A stretch of 9,378 bases of DNA, from assembly GCA_003663225.1 (NCBI GenBank), contig QMZP01000022.1, positions 1 through 9,378 of the forward strand. The letters are read 5' to 3'. The position numbers were made by a program, and so were the translations under genes. This DNA is from Candidatus Aenigmatarchaeota archaeon. Lineage in GTDB: Archaea > Aenigmatarchaeota > Aenigmatarchaeia > QMZP01. How positions within the stretch are numbered: the stretch's first letter is position 1; each line of letters starts with the position of its first letter. Under the pieces are notes generated by a model, which made no database searches, was not told where the DNA came from, and saw only the letters and a program-made list of their open reading frames with translations. Positions 6,949 through 9,378 of the stretch are shown in pieces.

Positions 6949-8371
6949 AGGTCGTCTTCTTCCATCTCGGGCCGTCCTCGGTGTCCTCCAGTATTATGCC
7001 CATTCCACCGAGCTTGTCCCTTATCTTGTCAGCCCCTTCCCAGTCCTTCTGCTTCCTTCTCTCTTCCCTGTCGAGTATAAGCTTCCTTATCTCTTCCGGG
7101 GCGTCCTCCGGCTTCTTCCACTCACCGGTTTCGGACAGCCTCAGCCCAAGGACCTTGTCAAAATCCATCATCTGCTCCAGGGCCCTGCTTCCTGCCCCTG
7201 CCTTGTTGGCCTCCCTTACGAAATCGAAAACAACCGATAGGGCTTCAGGGGTGTTGAGGTCGTCATCCATTGCCTTCTCGAAGCCTTCCTTCGCTTTCTT
7301 TGCGATTCCCTCGATGCCCTCGCCATCCTCGCCGTCCCTGGCATTGGAGACGAACTCCCTCAGCCTGTCAACTGCCTGCTTGGCTGACTTCAGGGCCTCG
7401 CCTGTCATGTTGAGCTTCTGCCTGTAATGGCTCGCTAACAAGAGGTATCGTATTGCCATCGGGTCATGCCCGGACGGCTTGGCTGTGTTGCCTGGCTTGT
7501 CCGGACCGCCTTTCCCCTTAAGCAGGTCGCGCAGGGTATAGAAGTTGCCCCGGCTCTTGGACATTTTCTGGCCGTCCACCATGAGATGTTCGTTGTGCAT
7601 CCAGTATCTGACGAACTGCTTGCCTGTAGCGCCCTCGCTCTGTGCTATCTCATTCTGATGGTGGGGGAATATGAGGTCAACACCCCCCGTGTGTATGTCC
7701 AGCGTCGGACCCAGATACTTCATGCTCATGGCAGAGCACTCTATGTGCCATCCGGGCCTTCCCTTCCCTATGCTGGTTTCCCAGAAGACGTCGCCATCGT
7801 CCTTGTCCCAGAGCTTCCAGAGAGCGAAATCATGGGCATGTTCCTTGTCATACTCGTCATTCTTCACCCTGGCGCCCGCCTTGAGCTGGGCCTTCTCCAG
7901 GTGGGCCAGCTCTCCATATGACGGGAACTTGGATATTGAGAAGTATATGGCATCCTTGCCCTTGTATGCATACCCCTTCCTTAGCAGGGCCCCGACTATA
8001 TCCACCATCTCATTTATGTGGTCAGTGGCTTTGGGGTACCGCTCAACCCTCTCTATGTTCAGCGTATCAAGGTCCTCGAAGAATATCTTGGTGTACTTCT
8101 CCGTGTATTTGGAGAGGGGCATACCCTGTTCCCTGGAGTTCCTTATGGTCTTGTCATCGACGTCGGTTATGTTCATTATGTGCTTGAGCTTGAACCCCCT
8201 GTACTTCAGGTATCTCCGTATGATGTCAGTCGCTACGTATGCCCTGAAGTTGCCTATATGGGCATAGTCATAGACTGTCGGTCCGCAGGAGTACATCCTG
8301 ACCTCGTTGCCGCTCTGGGGTCTAAATTCCTCCTTCTTCCTGGTAAGCGTGTTGTAGAATCTTAGCACCAT
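6947..8371 (-). CDS. cysS: Cysteinyl-tRNA synthetase
   Basis: The 474-residue product is close in length to the E. coli enzyme (461). It ligates cysteine to tRNA-Cys using ATP in the cytoplasm. Class I signatures are HIGN (38-41, the common variant of HIGH) and KMSKS (269-273). The four zinc ligands that recognise the cysteine thiol align as Cys 29, Cys 212, His 237 and Glu 241, within SCGPTVYDYAHIGN, GWHIECSAM and FPHHQNE. MNITDVDDK (66-74), a GGVDLIFPHH block and the C-terminal tail DWEGADKIRDKLGGMGI-LEDTEDGPRW are all typical of full-length CysRS. The ATG at 8371 is supported by family alignment (FYNTLTRKKEEF start) and a TATA box about 27 nt upstream with no room for a leader. The MBL hydrolase follows in the same unit. 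It is intact, and I am confident of the function. Confidence 0.98.
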   Translation of the reverse strand: MVLRFYNTLTRKKEEFRPQSGNEVRMYSCGPTVYDYAHIGNFRAYVATDIIRRYLKYRGFKLKHIMNITDVDDKTIRNSREQGMPLSKYTEKYTKIFFEDLDTLNIERVERYPKATDHINEMVDIVGALLRKGYAYKGKDAIYFSISKFPSYGELAHLEKAQLKAGARVKNDEYDKEHAHDFALWKLWDKDDGDVFWETSIGKGRPGWHIECSAMSMKYLGPTLDIHTGGVDLIFPHHQNEIAQSEGATGKQFVRYWMHNEHLMVDGQKMSKSRGNFYTLRDLLKGKGGPDKPGNTAKPSGHDPMAIRYLLLASHYRQKLNMTGEALKSAKQAVDRLREFVSNARDGEDGEGIEGIAKKAKEGFEKAMDDDLNTPEALSVVFDFVREANKAGAGSRALEQMMDFDKVLGLRLSETGEWKKPEDAPEEIRKLILDREERRKQKDWEGADKIRDKLGGMGIILEDTEDGPRWKKTT

Positions 8372-8393
8372 AGAAACATGTGGGGCTCAGGGG

Positions 8394-8403
8394 TTAAAAA
8401 ATT
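8394..8403 (-). promoter_or_regulatory. TATA box for cysS
   Basis: Minus-strand AATTTTTTAA is centred about 27 nt upstream of the cysS ATG at 8371, so transcription should begin at or beside the start codon. No Shine-Dalgarno site lies between the two. This promoter is back to back with the eL33 promoter in an 84-nt divergent spacer. Confidence 0.65.
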
Positions 8404-8417
8404 ATCAGAATGCCCGG

Positions 8418-8437
8418 GAAAAGCTTTATATTTATAT
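8418..8437 (+). promoter_or_regulatory. BRE and TATA box for the eL33 gene
   Basis: GGAAAAGC (8418-8424 region) resembles a TFB recognition element and is followed by TTTATATTTATAT at 8425-8437, the best TATA match in the window. The TATA centre is about 27 nt upstream of the ATG at 8456, which predicts a leaderless or nearly leaderless mRNA. A strong promoter fits a ribosomal protein gene. Confidence 0.75.
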
Positions 8438-8455
8438 GGAATCTAAAGATGTGCT

Positions 8456-8779
8456 ATGAAAGCTGAAAAAGCAGCCAAGCCCAAGAAGGCAGAGAAGGAA
8501 GCCCCCAAGAACGAGAACGCAACCATATTGTCGTTCAGGAGGGGCAGGCACACCCAGACTATGAACCAGTTCCTGCTGGAGGTGAAAGGTATTGATACAA
8601 GGGCGAAGGCGTCATCCTACATAGGCAGGCGCGTGGTTTGGACCAGCCCGGGCAGGCTGAAGAAGCAGATATTCGGGAAGATAACGACAGCGCATGGTAA
8701 CAGCGGCGTGCTCAGGGCACGGTTCAGTAGGGGGCTGCCGGGAACAGCGATAGGCAGCAAGGCAGAGATCCTGGAATAG
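8456..8779 (+). CDS. rpl35ae: Large-subunit ribosomal protein eL33 (L35Ae)
   Basis: The 107-residue product is a small basic beta-barrel protein of the 50S subunit, found only in archaea and eukaryotes. Family landmarks are seen in order: ILSFRRGRHTQ, YIGRRVVW, the GKITTAHGNSGVLRARF segment, and LPGTAIGSKAEILE at the C-terminus. The core is about 85 residues, as usual. The first 22 or so residues (rich in Lys, Ala and Glu, with KAEK repeated) are an extra, probably disordered tail. The ATG is fixed by the TATA box 27 nt upstream, and no later in-frame start would keep the core intact. The next gene starts 28 nt after the stop but has its own TATA box. Confidence 0.95.
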   Translation: MKAEKAAKPKKAEKEAPKNENATILSFRRGRHTQTMNQFLLEVKGIDTRAKASSYIGRRVVWTSPGRLKKQIFGKITTAHGNSGVLRARFSRGLPGTAIGSKAEILE

Positions 8780-8787
8780 ATTTAAAA
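8779..8787 (+). promoter_or_regulatory. TATA box for the Mre11-like gene
   Basis: GATTTAAAA begins by sharing the last base of the eL33 TAG stop (8777-8779) and is centred about 25 nt upstream of the ATG at 8808. It predicts a leaderless transcript for the nuclease gene, independent of eL33 despite the short 28-nt gap. Confidence 0.6.
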
Positions 8788-8807
8788 CAGACTTACAACT
8801 ACTTCTC

Positions 8808-9378
8808 ATGAAGATAGCCATCCTTTCTGACATACATTTCGGCTTCGCCCCGACAAGGGAACAGGAAAGCGACCCTTATGATGCTGTAGCAGAGGTCGCG
8901 CGAAGGGCCAAGGACGCTGACGTGTTCATAGTGCCAGGCGACATATTCGACATGAAGGTCCCCAGCCCGGAGACCCTGGCCAAGGCAATGGAGTCAATGG
9001 CTCTGCTGTCGATGGGCGACCAGCCTGAAATCGTGAGGACGCTAAACGGTAAGAGGATAGAGAACCACCCTTCATCGCGCGTAGTGGCCATACATGGCAC
9101 ACATGAGCGCAGGGCAGACGGGCTCATCAACCCTGTCCACATAATGGAGAAGGCGGGCTTCCTGCTCCACCTGGACCGCAACGGGGTAGTGCTTGGGAAG
9201 GGTGACGAGAAGATAGCCATACAGGGGCTCTCAGGCGTGCCTGACCAGTATACCGAAGAAGAGCTGAGGAAATGGGGACCGAAGCCCGTGGAAGGATTCA
9301 ACGTTTTCATGCTGCACCAGAACATGACCGAGTTCATGCACAGCAAGGTCGAGCATACACTGGACAAGGGAAAGCTGC
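8808..9378 (+). CDS. Mre11-like DNA repair nuclease, N-terminal part
   Basis: The gene runs off the window; 190 residues are visible without a stop. Two-metal phosphoesterase motifs match Mre11/SbcD order: SDIHFG (Asp 8, His 10, the same numbers as in Pyrococcus Mre11), GDIFD (Asp 45, Asp 48), HGTHERR (96-102), and FMLHQN (His 170). Family knowledge: Mre11 acts with the ATPase Rad50 as a Mn-dependent nuclease that processes DNA double-strand breaks. The third motif is GTHE rather than GNHD/GNHE, so the metal-binding Asn is replaced by Thr. A segment of about 20 residues (71-90) is inserted before this motif. The C-terminal capping and Rad50-binding regions are outside the window, as would be a rad50 gene. 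Start chosen from the DxH motif spacing and the TATA box. It could be a paralogous archaeal exonuclease rather than Mre11 proper. Confidence 0.85.
   Translation, partial: MKIAILSDIHFGFAPTREQESDPYDAVAEVARRAKDADVFIVPGDIFDMKVPSPETLAKAMESMALLSMGDQPEIVRTLNGKRIENHPSSRVVAIHGTHERRADGLINPVHIMEKAGFLLHLDRNGVVLGKGDEKIAIQGLSGVPDQYTEEELRKWGPKPVEGFNVFMLHQNMTEFMHSKVEHTLDKGKL

Noticed and set aside
6301..8365. Long plus-strand open frames over cysS and the MBL gene
   Set aside because: They are antisense to two genes with full catalytic motif sets and have no motif of their own.
1..9378. New defence island or mobile element
   Set aside because: I found no transposase, integrase, toxin-antitoxin pair, terminal inverted repeats, tRNA target site or target duplication. 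Helicase and nuclease genes here match housekeeping repair families.

Overview
The window is archaeal. It encodes ribosomal protein eL33 (L35Ae), which bacteria lack. It also carries an Lhr-type superfamily 2 helicase, an archaeal COG1407-type phosphoesterase and an Mre11-like nuclease. TATA-box promoters sit about 25-28 nt upstream of start codons, as in many archaea that make leaderless mRNAs. Base composition is balanced to slightly GC-rich, with heavy use of ATA (Ile) and AGG (Arg). I cannot fix the lineage; a dedicated cysteinyl-tRNA synthetase argues against archaea that make Cys-tRNA only by the SepRS/SepCysS route.

Layout: (1) 1-620, + strand: the 3' part of a metallophosphoesterase gene, cut by the window edge. 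(2) 632 to about 3574, - strand: a large Lhr-like helicase, converging on the phosphoesterase with 11 nt between stop codons. (3) About 3575-3729: a divergent promoter region. (4) 3730-6165, + strand: a secreted, membrane-anchored, cysteine-rich surface protein with five MopE-type 'DDDCDG' acidic repeats. (5) 6168-8371, - strand: a two-gene unit, cysS followed by a metallo-beta-lactamase-fold hydrolase, converging on the surface-protein gene with 2 nt between stop codons. (6) 8372-8455: a second divergent promoter region. (7) 8456-8779, + strand: eL33. (8) 8808 to the end, + strand: an Mre11-like nuclease, cut by the window edge.

Functionally this is mostly housekeeping: nucleic-acid processing (helicase and two phosphoesterases), translation (CysRS, eL33) and one unknown MBL hydrolase. 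The accessory-looking gene is the surface protein, whose 480-residue N-terminal part I do not recognise. I see no CRISPR array, insertion sequence, integrase, tRNA or rRNA, and no convincing new defence or mobile system. The most useful observations are the repeated leaderless-promoter geometry, three start-codon corrections, the GTHE variant of the Mre11 metal motif, and the architecture of the surface protein. No stretch over 300 bases lacks a gene.
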